Source of the DNA: Campylobacter concisus
GTDB taxonomy: Bacteria > Campylobacterota > Campylobacteria > Campylobacterales > Campylobacteraceae
Reading direction: 5' to 3'
Length of the DNA: 64,000 nucleotides
Assembly (NCBI RefSeq): GCF_002913225.1
Contig: NZ_PPAW01000047.1
Location: 27,023-91,022 of the forward strand
A program made the position numbers and the translations under genes. Position 1 is the stretch's first letter; each line of letters begins with the position of its first letter. Shown piece after piece: positions 14,636 through 27,480 of this stretch. Under the pieces are notes generated by a model, which was given only the letters and a program-made list of their open reading frames with translations, was not told the origin of the DNA and searched no databases.

Positions 14636-17392
14636 ATGGACTACAAAGAGACACTTTTACTCCCAGAGACAAATTTCCCGATGCGCGGAAATCTCCCACA
14701 AAATGAACCACAAAGACTAAAATCATGGTACGAAGAGCGCAAGGTTTATGAAAAAATGAAGAAAAATCGCCAAAATGCGGTTAAAAACTTCAACATCCAC
14801 GACGGCCCTCCGTATGCAAACGGCCACCTACACATCGGCCACGCGTTAAATAAAATTTTAAAAGATATCATCACAAAAACGCATTATTTTTACGGCGAAA
14901 ATGTCCGCTACGTGCCAGGCTGGGACTGCCACGGCTTGCCGATCGAGCAACAAGTCGAAGTAAAGCTCGGCGATAAGAAAAAAGAGCTTAGCAAGGTCGA
15001 GATCAGGGAGCTTTGCAGGCAGCATGCGAGAGAATTTATAGACATTCAGCGAAATGAATTTAAAAGCCTTGGCATCATCGGCGACTTTGAAAATCCATAC
15101 ATGACGATGAAATTTGAGTTTGAGGCTGACATCTACAAAGCGCTTTGCGAGATCGCTAAAAAAGGGCTTTTGGTTGAAAGAAGCAAGCCAGTTTATTGGA
15201 GCTGGGCAGCTAGATCGGCGCTAGCTGAAGCTGAGGTCGAGTACGAGGAGAAAGAGGACTATTCTATTTACGTAGCATTTGAGCTTGATGGCGACGCGCT
15301 AGAAAAGCTTGGCGTAAAAGAGGCAAGCGCTGTCATCTGGACGACCACGCCTTGGACGCTTCCAGCAAATCAAGCCATAAGCCTAAAGCCAGATGAAATT
15401 TATGTGCTAACGGCTGAAAATTTGATATTTGCAAAGCCACTACTTGAAAGCGTTGTGCAAAGCGGCCTAAGCAAGGGTGAGATCAAAAAAGAGTTTAAAT
15501 CAAGCCTGCTTGAAAATACTCACGCGATAAACCCACTAAACGGCAGAAAGTCTAAATTTTTACTGGGCGATCACGTCATGATGGATGGGGGTACTGGACT
15601 TGTTCATACAGCTCCAGGACACGGCGAAGACGACTACTACGTCTGTTTGAAATATGGCTTTAGTGAAATTTTGATGCCAGTTGATGATGGTGGCTGCTAC
15701 GATGAGAGCATAAAACATCACGGATTATTTAGAAGTGACGTGGTAGATGAGTTTGTAGGTATGCACATCTTTAAAGCAAATGAGAAAATTTTAGAGCTAC
15801 TTGGCAAAAGCTTGCTTAGCGTATCTAAATTTAGACACTCTTATCCATTTTGCTGGAGAACGCACAAGCCTGTCATTTATAGAGCCACAAAGCAGTGGTT
15901 TATAGCTATGGACGAGGCTAAACTAGGTGGAAAAACGCTTAGACAAACAGCGCTAAAAGAGCTTGAAAAGGTTAAATTTTACCCAAGTGTGGGCATAAAA
16001 AGAATAGGCTCTATGATAGAAAATCGCCCAGACTGGTGCATCTCTCGTCAGCGTGACTGGGGCGTGCCGATCGCATTTTTCAGAGATAAAGCGACAAAAG
16101 AAGTTATATTTGACAGTGAAATTTTAGACCATATCGTGGCTATCTTTAAAGAAAAAGGCGCTGATGCGTGGTGGGCGTTAAGTATAGACGAGCTTTTACC
16201 AAAAGGCACAAAATACAAGGCTGAAAATTTAGAAAAAGTGATGGACATCCTTGATGTTTGGTTTGATAGCGGCTCGACATGGCATGCGGTCTTGCAAAGC
16301 GACAACTACGACGCTGGCAAATACCCTGCAAGCATGTATCTAGAAGGCTCAGATCAGCACCGTGGCTGGTTTCAAAGCTCACTTCTAGTAAGCACAGCTA
16401 TAAATTCTCACGCACCTTACGAGAGCATACTAACTCACGGCTTTACAGTCGATGCTAAGGGCGAGAAGATGAGCAAGAGCAAGGGCAACGTCATCGCTCC
16501 ACAAGACGTAGCTAAGACTCACGGCGTAGAAATTTTACGCCTTTGGGTTGGCATGAGTGATTATTCAAGCGACCTAAAAATAAGCGAAGATATATTAAAA
16601 CAAATAAGCGAGCAGTACCGCAAAATCCGCAATACGATCCGCTTTTTACTAGCAAACGTAAATGATCTTGAGAGCCTAAATACAGAGTTTAACATCCTTG
16701 ATAAATGGATATTAGCACGTGCTAAAAAGGTCTTTGATGAGGCGAGCGCTTGCTTTAGAAACTACGACTTTTCAAAGGGCTTTAACATCCTTTTAAATTT
16801 CCTATCAGCTGATCTTAGCGGCGTATATCTTGACGTTTGCAAAGATAGGCTCTACTGCGACGCAAAAGACGCTCCAAGAAGAAGATCAGCTCAAAGCGCA
16901 ATGGCGATCATTACAAAGGCACTTTTGCCACTCATCGCTCCAACGCTTACTTACACCGTTGATGAGGTGATGGACTACGCTCCAAAGATCATCAAAGGCG
17001 ATGCAAAAGACGCGTTTGACTTAGTTTATGAGCCGATCGTTTTTGATCTTAGCTTTGAAGATGAGCTGCTTTTTGCCAGCAGGGAGAAATTTAACGAGAT
17101 CGTGGACGTTCTTAAAAAGGACAAAAAGATAAAATCAACCCTAGAGCTAAGCCTAGAGACCACAAACCACAACATCACAGGCTACGACGAGCGCGAAGTG
17201 GCTGACCTTTATATGGTAAGCTCAGTTAGGCCTTACGACGATAGTGAGCCACTAGCCGAGTTTGAGCTAGAGGGCGATAAATTTAAGATCATAGCAAGCA
17301 ACCTTCACAAATGCCCAAGATGCTGGAAATTTAACGCTAGCAAAGAAGATGCGCTATGCCCAAGATGCGAAGAGGTCATAAGTGCTAAGTGA
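14636..17392 (+). CDS. ileS: isoleucine-tRNA ligase
   Basis: Class I aminoacyl-tRNA synthetase charging tRNA-Ile. All landmarks of a full-length enzyme (918 aa) are present: HIGH at residues 66-69, KMSKS at 611-615, the CP1 editing region (about 200-400, with the [12 protein letters not shown] and [12 protein letters not shown] motifs), and a C-terminal zinc site built from CPRC pairs at 893-896 and 908-911. It begins a long rightward gene run. The stop lies inside the next small ORF, which starts 11 nt before ileS ends. Confidence 0.97.
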   Translation: MDYKETLLLPETNFPMRGNLPQNEPQRLKSWYEERKVYEKMKKNRQNAVKNFNIHDGPPYANGHLHIGHALNKILKDIITKTHYFYGENVRYVPGWDCHGLPIEQQVEVKLGDKKKELSKVEIRELCRQHAREFIDIQRNEFKSLGIIGDFENPYMTMKFEFEADIYKALCEIAKKGLLVERSKPVYWSWAARSALAEAEVEYEEKEDYSIYVAFELDGDALEKLGVKEASAVIWTTTPWTLPANQAISLKPDEIYVLTAENLIFAKPLLESVVQSGLSKGEIKKEFKSSLLENTHAINPLNGRKSKFLLGDHVMMDGGTGLVHTAPGHGEDDYYVCLKYGFSEILMPVDDGGCYDESIKHHGLFRSDVVDEFVGMHIFKANEKILELLGKSLLSVSKFRHSYPFCWRTHKPVIYRATKQWFIAMDEAKLGGKTLRQTALKELEKVKFYPSVGIKRIGSMIENRPDWCISRQRDWGVPIAFFRDKATKEVIFDSEILDHIVAIFKEKGADAWWALSIDELLPKGTKYKAENLEKVMDILDVWFDSGSTWHAVLQSDNYDAGKYPASMYLEGSDQHRGWFQSSLLVSTAINSHAPYESILTHGFTVDAKGEKMSKSKGNVIAPQDVAKTHGVEILRLWVGMSDYSSDLKISEDILKQISEQYRKIRNTIRFLLANVNDLESLNTEFNILDKWILARAKKVFDEASACFRNYDFSKGFNILLNFLSADLSGVYLDVCKDRLYCDAKDAPRRRSAQSAMAIITKALLPLIAPTLTYTVDEVMDYAPKIIKGDAKDAFDLVYEPIVFDLSFEDELLFASREKFNEIVDVLKKDKKIKSTLELSLETTNHNITGYDEREVADLYMVSSVRPYDDSEPLAEFELEGDKFKIIASNLHKCPRCWKFNASKEDALCPRCEEVISAK

Positions 17393-17486
17393 GCCAGTAA
17401 GCGCAACTATCATAATAGCAACGATCGCTGCGGTGGTCGTTGTTAGCTTGTTTGGCATATTTTTGGTTAATAAATTTAAAGGATAA
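17382..17486 (+). CDS. small single-helix membrane protein (34 aa)
   Basis: GTG-initiated ORF encoding a 34-residue protein: a short N-terminus, one strongly hydrophobic helix (about residues 8-29, with [12 protein letters not shown]) and a basic tail NKFKG. AGAGG lies 6 nt before the GTG. It overlaps the ileS end by 11 nt and ends 5 nt before the gatA GTG, and its AAAGGA supplies the gatA ribosome-binding site. I recall a small hydrophobic gene at the same place in C. jejuni. Function unknown. Confidence 0.65.
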   Translation: MLSEPVSATIIIATIAAVVVVSLFGIFLVNKFKG

Positions 17487-17491
17487 AAATA

Positions 17492-20302
<2,811 letters not shown>

Positions 20303-20303
<1 letters not shown>

Positions 20304-21409
20304 TGTTAGACCTGCAAACTAGAACTATTAAATTTAACGAGCCACTCTATCTTGAGAGTGGCCGTATGCTATCAAATTTCAAGCTTATTTATGAGACTTA
20401 CGGCACGCTAAATGCTGATAAAAGCAACGTTATCGTAATCTGCCACGCCCTAACTGGCTCACACCACGCAGCTGGCACATACGCAGGCGATGAGAAAGCT
20501 GGCTGGTGGGACGGGCTAATAGGCAGCAAAAAGGCGGTTGATACGGATAAATTTTACGTTATTTGCGTAAATATCTTAGGCTCGTGCTTTGGCTCGACCT
20601 CGCCATTAAGCGTGGATCGAAGTAGCGGCAAAGAGTATCGGCTAAATTTCCCAGTCCTTGCCATAAGCGACGTAGTAAAGGCGCAGATGAGGCTATTTAG
20701 CGAGCTTGGCATCACAAGGGCAAGAGCCGTGATAGGCGGCAGTCTTGGCGGTATGCAGGCACTTTGCTATGCTATCGAGTTTCCAGAGTTTGCCCAAGAT
20801 ATCGTCATGCTTGCAAGCACCTACCAAACCAAACCTTGGGCGATAGCGTTTAATAAAATCGCCATCGAAGCCATTTTAAATGATGAAAATTTCAAAAAAG
20901 GCGAATACGACGCAGAATTTATAAGAAAAAATGGGCTAAAAGGCATGGCTTACGGCAGGATGGCAGGGCACATCAGCTTTTTAAGCCCTGATAGCATGGA
21001 TAAAAAATTTGGACGAAACTACGTAGAAACTGACGGCCTTTACGATCTTTTTGGGCATTTTCAGGTCGATCGCTACATGGAGTATAACGGCTACAACTTC
21101 CCAAAGAGGTTTGACCCGCTAAGCTACCTATATATCGTAAAGATGATGAATATCTTTGACTGCACAAGGCACTATGATAGCCTAAAAGACGCCCTTGCAC
21201 CGATCAAAGCAAATTTACACCTAATCGCATTCAAGGGCGATCTACTCTTTCCGCCAAGCTGCATGAGAGAAATTTATGACGCACTTTGCCAGATGGGGCG
21301 AGAAGATAGGACAAATTTTATAGAGATAGATAGCAACTACGGCCACGACGCCTTTTTGGTCGAGATAGAAAAATTTGATGGATATATAAAAAATATATTA
21401 AAAGGATAG
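20303..21409 (+). CDS. metX: homoserine O-acetyltransferase
   Basis: Acetylates homoserine with acetyl-CoA for methionine synthesis. An alpha/beta-hydrolase of 368 residues with the oxyanion/nucleophile motif GGSLGGMQAL (Ser147), an acid residue in FKGDLLFPP (about 310) and the catalytic histidine in YGHDAFL (about 350). The early CHALTGSHHAAG segment is characteristic of MetX rather than of homoserine succinyltransferase. It begins with GTG overlapping the guaB stop by one base. Confidence 0.93.
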
Positions 21410-21412
21410 AAA

Positions 21413-21604
21413 ATGGAGCAAAAAGAGCAAAGTTTTGAAGAGAAATTAGCCCTTGCGGATAAAATTTTAAACGATCTAAATAAAGATGATGTGAGCTTAG
21501 AAAACAGCATAAAGCTGCACGAGCAGGGCAAAAAGCTCTTAAATGAAGCAAGAGAAATTTTAGAAAACGCAAAACTTAGCATAAAGCAGGTGGATGATGA
21601 GTAA
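21413..21604 (+). CDS. xseB: exodeoxyribonuclease VII small subunit
   Basis: A 63-residue, highly charged helical protein with the family pattern SFEEKLALADKILNDL..DD.SLENSIKLHEQGKKL. XseB forms the small subunit of the single-strand-specific exonuclease VII with XseA, which is not in this window. The gene begins 3 nt after metX and its end overlaps the next gene by about 11 nt. The ATG is preceded by AAAGGATAG. Confidence 0.9.
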   Translation: MEQKEQSFEEKLALADKILNDLNKDDVSLENSIKLHEQGKKLLNEAREILENAKLSIKQVDDE

Positions 21605-22391
21605 AATTTGCGCCCTTCAGCTACCAACGCAGCCTTTAAGCGAGGCTAGGCTTGATTATTACCTTAAAATTTGCGCGGATGAAAACGCAAGGCTGGTTGT
21701 GCTTGGCGAATACGTGCTAAATAGCTTCTTTAAAGAGCTTGTCAGCATGCCAAAAAGCCTCATAAAAGAGCAGAGCGAGCGCAAAAAAGAGGCGCTATTT
21801 GCGATGGCAAAAAAGTATGATCTAAACATTATCGCACCTATCATAAATTTAAAAGGCAAGGAGGTTTTTAAGAGCCTAGCCAAATTTAGCCAAACTCAAG
21901 TAAAGCTATATGACCAGCAGATCCTCATGCCTTATGCGCACTGGAACGAGGCAAAATTTTTTAGCAACGCAAGCGAGGAGCTAAATTTACCTATCTTTAT
22001 CTACGATAAATTTAAGGTTGGCGTCATGTTTGGCTTCGAGGCGCACTTTGACGTGTGCTGGGCGTATATGAGCGCTAAAAAGGTCGATATTGTGCTTGTG
22101 CCAACGGCTTGCACGTTTTTTTCTCAGGCGCGCTGGGAGGAGCTTTTAAAGGTTAGAGCCTTTACAAACAACCTCTATGTGCTTCGTGTAAATCGCGTGG
22201 GAAGCCACAAGAGCGAGGACGAGCAGTGGAGTTTTTACGGCGACTCGATGCTTATTAGCCCATTTGGTGAGGTCAAAAATAGACTTGGTAAAAATGAAGA
22301 GATGATGATCGATGAGCTTAGTAAAAAGGAGCTTAGCGAGGCTAGAAGCACCTGGGGCTTTATGCAGATAGAGGCAAAATTTAGGAAGTGA
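21594..22391 (+). CDS. carbon-nitrogen hydrolase (nitrilase superfamily)
   Basis: A 265-residue nitrilase-superfamily enzyme. The Glu-Lys-Cys triad positions are visible: glutamate in VLGEYVL (about residue 39), lysine in the HWNEAKFF region (about 120) and cysteine in VPTACTFFSQARW (about 163). Members hydrolyse amides or nitriles; the substrate is not evident, and NIT2-like omega-amidase or deaminated-metabolite repair functions are possible. Two adjacent ATG codons (21594, 21597) can serve as start. It overlaps xseB, as in C. jejuni as I recall. Confidence 0.85.
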   Translation: MMSKICALQLPTQPLSEARLDYYLKICADENARLVVLGEYVLNSFFKELVSMPKSLIKEQSERKKEALFAMAKKYDLNIIAPIINLKGKEVFKSLAKFSQTQVKLYDQQILMPYAHWNEAKFFSNASEELNLPIFIYDKFKVGVMFGFEAHFDVCWAYMSAKKVDIVLVPTACTFFSQARWEELLKVRAFTNNLYVLRVNRVGSHKSEDEQWSFYGDSMLISPFGEVKNRLGKNEEMMIDELSKKELSEARSTWGFMQIEAKFRK

Positions 22392-22781
22392 AACGCTGCG
22401 CCTGGGCTGAAAAGAGCGAATTTAGCAGGAGCTATCAGGGCTGCGAGCGGAGCAGGGCGGTCAAAGAAGATAGAGCGATCAAAAACCGCCTTAAAATTTA
22501 CTCTCTGCCAAAAAAATGCCAAGGCTTTTTTGGAACTTTGTGCTGAGTTTGGCTCGTTTTATAACTACATCTATAAATTTACAAATGGCAAGCGCGTCAT
22601 AAATAACATAAAAAGTGTCAAAGATATGCCAGCAAGTAGCGAGCTCTCAGAGCATATCTCAAAAGATATGAAAAAGCATGGCTTTAAATTTGTAGGTGCT
22701 ATCATCATCTACTCGTTTTTACAAGGAGTTGGCGTCATAGACGATCACGAAAATGAGTGCTTTTGCAAAGGTAAAATTTAA
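22388..22781 (+). pseudogene. tag: 3-methyladenine DNA glycosylase I, internally deleted and frameshifted
   Basis: Remnant of Tag, which removes 3-methyladenine from DNA. A GTG start at 22388 gives KRCAWAEKSEFSRSY, the Tag N-terminus with its zinc-ligand cysteine, but the following histidine motif is lost and only about 16 residues separate it from AIKNRLKIYSLP, a distance of roughly 80 residues in intact Tag. Directly after, a run of seven A residues (22509-22515) shifts the frame; with six, the reading would be LPKNAKAFLELCAEFG and continue into the frame 22530-22781 (GFKFVGAIIIYSFLQGVGVIDDH..C), the Tag C-terminus with its H and C ligands. The gene is therefore broken twice. A 3' ATG at 22530 could make an 83-residue fragment, not an active enzyme. 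Confidence 0.82.
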
Positions 22782-23134
22782 TGAAACGAAGCGAAGTTGA
22801 AAAATATATAAAAGAGAAATTTGACATTTTAGGTGAGCAAATTTTCCCAAAATATCCAAATTTTCGTGCCTTTCGTCACAAGAAAAATGAGAAGTGGTTT
22901 GCGCTGCTTTTAGATATAAGCGCTAGCAAGCTTGGTCTTGAAAGTGACGAGATGATAGAAGTTTTAAATTTAAAATGTAGCCCTGATCTAGCGATGGTGC
23001 TAGTTGATGAGAGGCAGATTTTTAAAGCATATCACATGAATAAAAAGCACTGGATAAGCGTAAATTTAAACTCCAAAATCTCACAAAAAACCGTTTTTGA
23101 CCTGATAGATGAAAGCTTTAGCTTAAGCAAATAA
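22781..23134 (+). CDS. MmcQ/YjbR family protein
   Basis: A 117-residue protein of the MmcQ/YjbR (CyaY-like fold) family: an N-terminal helix with YI..KF, a RHKKNEKWFALLLDI strand pair and a C-terminal HWISVNLN.K.S....FDLIDESF region. Family members bind DNA or are uncharacterised. The ATG overlaps the last base of the tag remnant, so it was probably translationally coupled to tag before that gene decayed. Nothing in the sequence indicates loss of function here. Confidence 0.8.
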   Translation: MKRSEVEKYIKEKFDILGEQIFPKYPNFRAFRHKKNEKWFALLLDISASKLGLESDEMIEVLNLKCSPDLAMVLVDERQIFKAYHMNKKHWISVNLNSKISQKTVFDLIDESFSLSK

Positions 23135-23199
23135 AAGCCATTTTTCAGCCTTAAATTTAGTAGTTTTTGTTAAAATCACGAAAAACTTAAGGATAAAAT

Positions 23200-24528
23200 T
23201 TGCAAGAGCTAAACAACGAGATAAGAAAAGTCCATTTCATAGGCATCGGTGGCATCGGCATCTCGGCCATCGCTAGATTTTTACACGAAAAAGGCCACAA
23301 GATAAGCGGTAGCGACATCAAAGAGAGCAAGACGACGCTTGAGCTAAAAGATGAAGGCATCGAGGTCATCACGCCACACTGCAAAGAGGCGATAAAAGAC
23401 CAAGACTTCGTGGTCTACTCGGCCGCGATAAAAGAGGACAACATCGAGCTAGTCGAGGCCAGAAAAAAGGGCATAAAGTGCTTTTCAAGAAAAGAAATTT
23501 TGCCTTATGTGCTTGAAGATAAGTGCGTTTTCGCAGTTGCTGGCGCGCACGGTAAGAGTACGACTTCAGCGATGTTAGCAAGCCTAATAGAAGGCTCAGT
23601 CATCATCGGCGCCATCTCAAAGCAGTTTGGCTCAAATATGCGCTACGCCAAAAGCGACAACGTCGTATTTGAGGCTGATGAGAGCGATTCTAGCTTTCTA
23701 AACTCAAACCCATATCTAGCCATCGTCACAAACGCAGAGCCAGAGCATATGGAGCACTACGACTACGATCTAGCTAAATTTTACGCAGCCTATAAGGGCT
23801 TTTTGGAGCGCGCGAAAGTTAGAGTGATAAACGCTGAGGACGAGTTTTTGAGCACGCTTAAGCTTGATGCGATCAGACTTTATCCAAGCAGTGATATCAC
23901 TGAGCTTACGATGGTGGTAAGAGATTATCAGCCATACACCAGCTTTAACCTTAAAAATTTAGGCAAATTTGAAGCCTTTGGCATGGGCGAGCACATCGCT
24001 ATAGACGCATCTTTGGCTATTCTTGCTGCGATGCACGAGACGCCGCTTAAAGACATAAGAGAAAATTTATTAAATTTTAAAGGCATCAAAAAGCGTTTTG
24101 ACATACTTAGCGCAAACAAAAATTTCGTCCTAATCGACGACTATGCACACCATCCAACAGAGATAAAAGCGACACTAAAATCAGTCTTTGAATACGCCAA
24201 AATTTTAGGTATAAACAGCGTAACAGCGATATTTCAGCCACACCGCTACACAAGACTTAGCACAAATTTACCTGGCTTTAAAGAGTGCTTTAAAGGCGTT
24301 GATGAGCTTGTCATCTTGCCAGTTTATGCAGCTGGAGAAAATCCGATCGAAGTTGATATGAAGAGCGAATTTAGCGAGTATAACCCGATCTTTACAGACA
24401 AGGTCGAGAGGGTTGAAGAGGGGATAGAATTTACAGATGAATTTGGCGTGAAAAACCGCCTAAGTGACGGCATCGTAGTTGGCTTTGGAGCGGGCGATAT
24501 CAGCGTGCAGTTAAGAGGCGGATATTAA
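23200..24528 (+). CDS. murC: UDP-N-acetylmuramate-L-alanine ligase
   Basis: Adds the first amino acid of the peptidoglycan stem peptide. Mur ligase of 442 residues with the N-terminal UDP-binding GIGGIGISAIARFL motif, the ATP-binding loop GAHGKSTTSAM (about 115-124; commonly GTHGKTT), EADESDSSFL and the C-terminal DDYAHHPTEIKATL motif. It starts with TTG at 23200, supported by TAAGGA seven bases upstream and by the family-typical start of the protein. The stop overlaps the next ATG by one base. Confidence 0.95.
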   Translation: MQELNNEIRKVHFIGIGGIGISAIARFLHEKGHKISGSDIKESKTTLELKDEGIEVITPHCKEAIKDQDFVVYSAAIKEDNIELVEARKKGIKCFSRKEILPYVLEDKCVFAVAGAHGKSTTSAMLASLIEGSVIIGAISKQFGSNMRYAKSDNVVFEADESDSSFLNSNPYLAIVTNAEPEHMEHYDYDLAKFYAAYKGFLERAKVRVINAEDEFLSTLKLDAIRLYPSSDITELTMVVRDYQPYTSFNLKNLGKFEAFGMGEHIAIDASLAILAAMHETPLKDIRENLLNFKGIKKRFDILSANKNFVLIDDYAHHPTEIKATLKSVFEYAKILGINSVTAIFQPHRYTRLSTNLPGFKECFKGVDELVILPVYAAGENPIEVDMKSEFSEYNPIFTDKVERVEEGIEFTDEFGVKNRLSDGIVVGFGAGDISVQLRGGY

Positions 24529-24845
24529 TGGATCTAAGTAGTTTCAAGCCTCAAGATGAAAATGAAATTTTAAAAGAGATAAAAGAAAAAGAGCTAAGTG
24601 AAGAAGAAATTTCAAGCCTTATAAATTTAGGCAAAAAAGATATCTTGATAGCTCTTGCAAGGTCACAAAAGCTAAGTAGCGCCCAGATAAAAGAGATGCT
24701 GCCAAATGCCACATATCTAGCCGTTTGCTTGCTGGTTGAAAAGCAAGATATCAGCGAGGTTAGGGCTGAAATTTTAGAAAAGATCAAGCCTCATGCTGAG
24801 CTTTACAAAGAGCTCATCGCAAAGTATAAAGGCGTGAAATGGTAA
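24528..24845 (+). CDS. conserved hypothetical protein (105 aa)
   Basis: Soluble, helical, Glu/Lys-rich protein of unknown function with an EILKEIKEKELSEEEISSLI segment at the start. No motif was recognised. It is tightly coupled to murC (one-base overlap) and to the following membrane-protein gene (7-base overlap), so it is a genuine operon member; its presence between murC and mutS2 may be specific to some campylobacters. Confidence 0.65.
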   Translation: MDLSSFKPQDENEILKEIKEKELSEEEISSLINLGKKDILIALARSQKLSSAQIKEMLPNATYLAVCLLVEKQDISEVRAEILEKIKPHAELYKELIAKYKGVKW

Positions 24846-25183
24846 GAAATTTGATAATAATCGCCGGCGTGATGCTACTTTTTGGAGCTATCTGGGCGAT
24901 AAAAGATGAAAAGATCAGCAAAAGCATAAAAGCGCTCGTTAGCGCGGTGCTTGTAGCGATCCTTGTTTGCGTCTATTTTTACGAGCAAAATTTATCAAAA
25001 AATGAGGACGCCATCTCAAAGCTAGTTAGCGATTTTAAACAGGGTAAAACACTAAAATGTGGAGAATACAACGTAAGCGCTGAGAAATTTAACTACGAAT
25101 TTGGCACGGCGTCATTTTTGCCAAAACGAGAATTTAGCGATCTATCAGGCGTTATCGTGCCTATAAAAAGTTGTGAGCAATGA
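24839..25183 (+). CDS. small inner-membrane protein (114 aa)
   Basis: Two N-terminal membrane helices (about residues 4-21 and 33-50) followed by a soluble domain of about 60 residues containing FKQGKTLKCGEYNVSAEKFNYEFGTASFLPK. It resembles the integral membrane protein that sits between murC and mutS2 in C. jejuni as I recall. Function unknown. It overlaps both neighbours (7 nt upstream, ATGA with mutS2). Confidence 0.7.
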   Translation: MVRNLIIIAGVMLLFGAIWAIKDEKISKSIKALVSAVLVAILVCVYFYEQNLSKNEDAISKLVSDFKQGKTLKCGEYNVSAEKFNYEFGTASFLPKREFSDLSGVIVPIKSCEQ

Positions 25184-27384
25184 CTGAAGAGATATTTTTA
25201 AAGCTAGATCTGGGCGAGTATCTGGATAAATTTAACTCCTTTTTAGCAAGGCAAAAACCGCTATTTTTACAAGGCGACAGCAAAATCCACTTTGAAAACA
25301 TCAGCGAGCTTTCAAAGTATGATTTTAAGGCGCCTGACGAGATAAAAGAGCTTGATGACGCGCTTATGAGACTTAGCAAGCAAGCAGTGCTTCACATCAG
25401 TGAAATTTACGAGTTTGCAAAGATCATTAAGTATTTTTCATATCTAAAAAAGCAAAAATTTGAAGGCAGGCTTGGCGAGTGGATCGCAAAGGTTGAAATC
25501 CCTGAAGCGATGAGCCAGATGGCAAACAGCTTTGATGAAAACGGCGAGTTTAGCGACAGCGTGGATGAGAGATTTGCTGCGATAAAGCAGGCTTTTAGCG
25601 AGAAAAAACGTCAGATTGACGCTGAACTTAAAAAGCTCATCTACTCAAAGCACATCACGCCCTATCTAGTCGATACCCAGACGCACTACATCAACTCGCA
25701 AGAGGCACTTTTGGTGCGTGGCGGCTTTAACCACGCCCTAAAAGGCACCGTCATCGCTAGAAGCTCAGGCGGCTACTTCTACGTCGCACCTGCAAGCACC
25801 GAGCGCCTAAAAAAGGAGCAAAGCGAGCTGCTTGATAGAAAAGAGGAGATCATTTTTGAGCACTGCAAGAAATTTAGCCTGCAGATGAGCAAGAGCCTGC
25901 TTTTTTTGAAATTTATAAATAACGCTTTTGATCAGTTTGACGCGTATCAAGCTCGTGTAAATTTGGCTAGATCACGTGACTATGAGTTTGTTTTGCCAAA
26001 CAGCTCGCACGTCATAAAGCTTGAGAAATTTGCCCACCCAGCGCTAAAAAACCCAAAAAGCGTGAGTGTGGATTTTAGCAAAAAGGTGCTTCTCATTACT
26101 GGCGTAAATGCTGGCGGTAAGTCGATGCTTTTAAAATCAATCATCTCAGCCACGCTGCTTGCAAAGTATCTGCTGCCTATGCGTATCGACGCAAACCGCT
26201 CAAGTATCGGCTCTTTTAAAGAATTTGACGCGATCATAGAAGATCCGCAAAGTGTGAAAAACGACATCTCGACCTTTGCTGGCAGGATGGTGCATTTTGC
26301 AAGGCTTTTTACTAAAAAATCAATCATCATCGGCATCGACGAGATCGAGCTTGGCACCGATTTTGAGGAGGCTGCGAGCTTGTATGGCGTCATGATAGAG
26401 CGTCTCATCACTCAAGATATCAAAATGATCATCACGACCCACCACAAGCGCCTTGCGATGCTATTAGCTAAAAATCCAGAGGTTGAGCTAGTGGCGGCAC
26501 TTTACGACGAAGCGGCTCAAAGGCCTAAATTTGAGTTTTTAAAGGGCACGATCGGCAAGTCTTATGCCTTTGAAACGGCGGCAAGATACGGCATATCTCA
26601 AAATTTAGTGGCGCAGGCAAAGAAAATTTACGGCGAAGATAAAGAGAATTTAAACGAGATCATCACAAAGACGCTAAATTTACAAACCAAGCTTGATGAG
26701 GGGATAAAAGAGGTCACGGCAAAAGAGGAGCGGCTGGAGCGCTTGCTTGAGGAGCAAAAAGAGCTAAAAGAGAAAAATGAGATCAGGCTAAATGCGACTA
26801 TTTCGCGCCTAGAAAAAGAGTATTATGAAGCGATAAATGCGGCAAAAGCTGTTATAAATTTCAAAGACATTAAAGACAAGCAAAGGGCGCTAAACGTGGC
26901 AAATGAGAAAAAAGCCGCCATCGTTAAGCCTAAAAAAACTGAGCGTGAGAGCCTAAAAGTAGGCGATAGAGTGAAGTATGAAAATATCAAAGGCACGGTT
27001 TTAAGCATCTCTAAAAATGATGCGATGATCGAGTCAAATGGCATAAATTTACGTGTGCCACTAGAGCTTTTAAGAAAAAATGGCAACGAAGTGGTCTTGC
27101 CTAAAAAAGGAGGAGTAAGTTTAAGTGTTGATAAGCCAAAAACGGCCTCGCTTTCGCTTGATCTACACGGCATGAGAGCTGACGAGGCGATAGCTAAGCT
27201 TGATAAATTTATCTCAGATAGTCTTGTTATGGGATTTGATGAGGTTAGCGTATTTCACGGCATCGGCACTGGCAAGCTCGCCTTTGCTGTTAAAAATTTC
27301 TTAAAAGAGCATCCAAGCGTGAAAGAATTCCACGATGCACCGGCAAATCAAGGCGGATACGGTGCTAAGATAGTTAAACTTTGA
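25180..27384 (+). CDS. mutS2: endonuclease MutS2
   Basis: A 734-residue MutS2 protein: clamp/lever region, ATPase with Walker A GVNAGGKSML (about 308-317), Walker B region IIIGIDEIELGTDFEE (about 385-400) and HH of the ITTHHKRLA signature, a long coiled coil (about 480-580), and a C-terminal Smr nuclease domain with LDLHGMRADEA (about 660) and HGIGTGKLA (about 694). It lacks the MutS mismatch-recognition domain. MutS2 suppresses recombination or, as shown in other bacteria, rescues collided ribosomes. ATGA overlap with the upstream gene. Confidence 0.94.
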   Translation: MTEEIFLKLDLGEYLDKFNSFLARQKPLFLQGDSKIHFENISELSKYDFKAPDEIKELDDALMRLSKQAVLHISEIYEFAKIIKYFSYLKKQKFEGRLGEWIAKVEIPEAMSQMANSFDENGEFSDSVDERFAAIKQAFSEKKRQIDAELKKLIYSKHITPYLVDTQTHYINSQEALLVRGGFNHALKGTVIARSSGGYFYVAPASTERLKKEQSELLDRKEEIIFEHCKKFSLQMSKSLLFLKFINNAFDQFDAYQARVNLARSRDYEFVLPNSSHVIKLEKFAHPALKNPKSVSVDFSKKVLLITGVNAGGKSMLLKSIISATLLAKYLLPMRIDANRSSIGSFKEFDAIIEDPQSVKNDISTFAGRMVHFARLFTKKSIIIGIDEIELGTDFEEAASLYGVMIERLITQDIKMIITTHHKRLAMLLAKNPEVELVAALYDEAAQRPKFEFLKGTIGKSYAFETAARYGISQNLVAQAKKIYGEDKENLNEIITKTLNLQTKLDEGIKEVTAKEERLERLLEEQKELKEKNEIRLNATISRLEKEYYEAINAAKAVINFKDIKDKQRALNVANEKKAAIVKPKKTERESLKVGDRVKYENIKGTVLSISKNDAMIESNGINLRVPLELLRKNGNEVVLPKKGGVSLSVDKPKTASLSLDLHGMRADEAIAKLDKFISDSLVMGFDEVSVFHGIGTGKLAFAVKNFLKEHPSVKEFHDAPANQGGYGAKIVKL

Positions 27385-27432
27385 GCTAAATTTTTAATTA
27401 AAAAATGAAAGAAAATTTTTATTTAGCTTGGA

Positions 27433-27438
27433 TATAAT
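27433..27438 (+). promoter_or_regulatory. -10 box of the GGDEF/EAL receptor gene
   Basis: TATAAT in a T-rich context about 42 nt before the ATG at 27481; AAGAAAGGAAG follows as ribosome-binding site. Confidence 0.55.
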
Positions 27439-27480
27439 CCAGTAGAAAAATTTAAATTTAAGAAAGGAAGTTTAAACTTT

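Noticed and set aside
22530..22781. Independent 83-aa gene
   Set aside because: It is the C-terminal third of Tag in the frame left after the A-tract shift, with no ribosome-binding site of its own.
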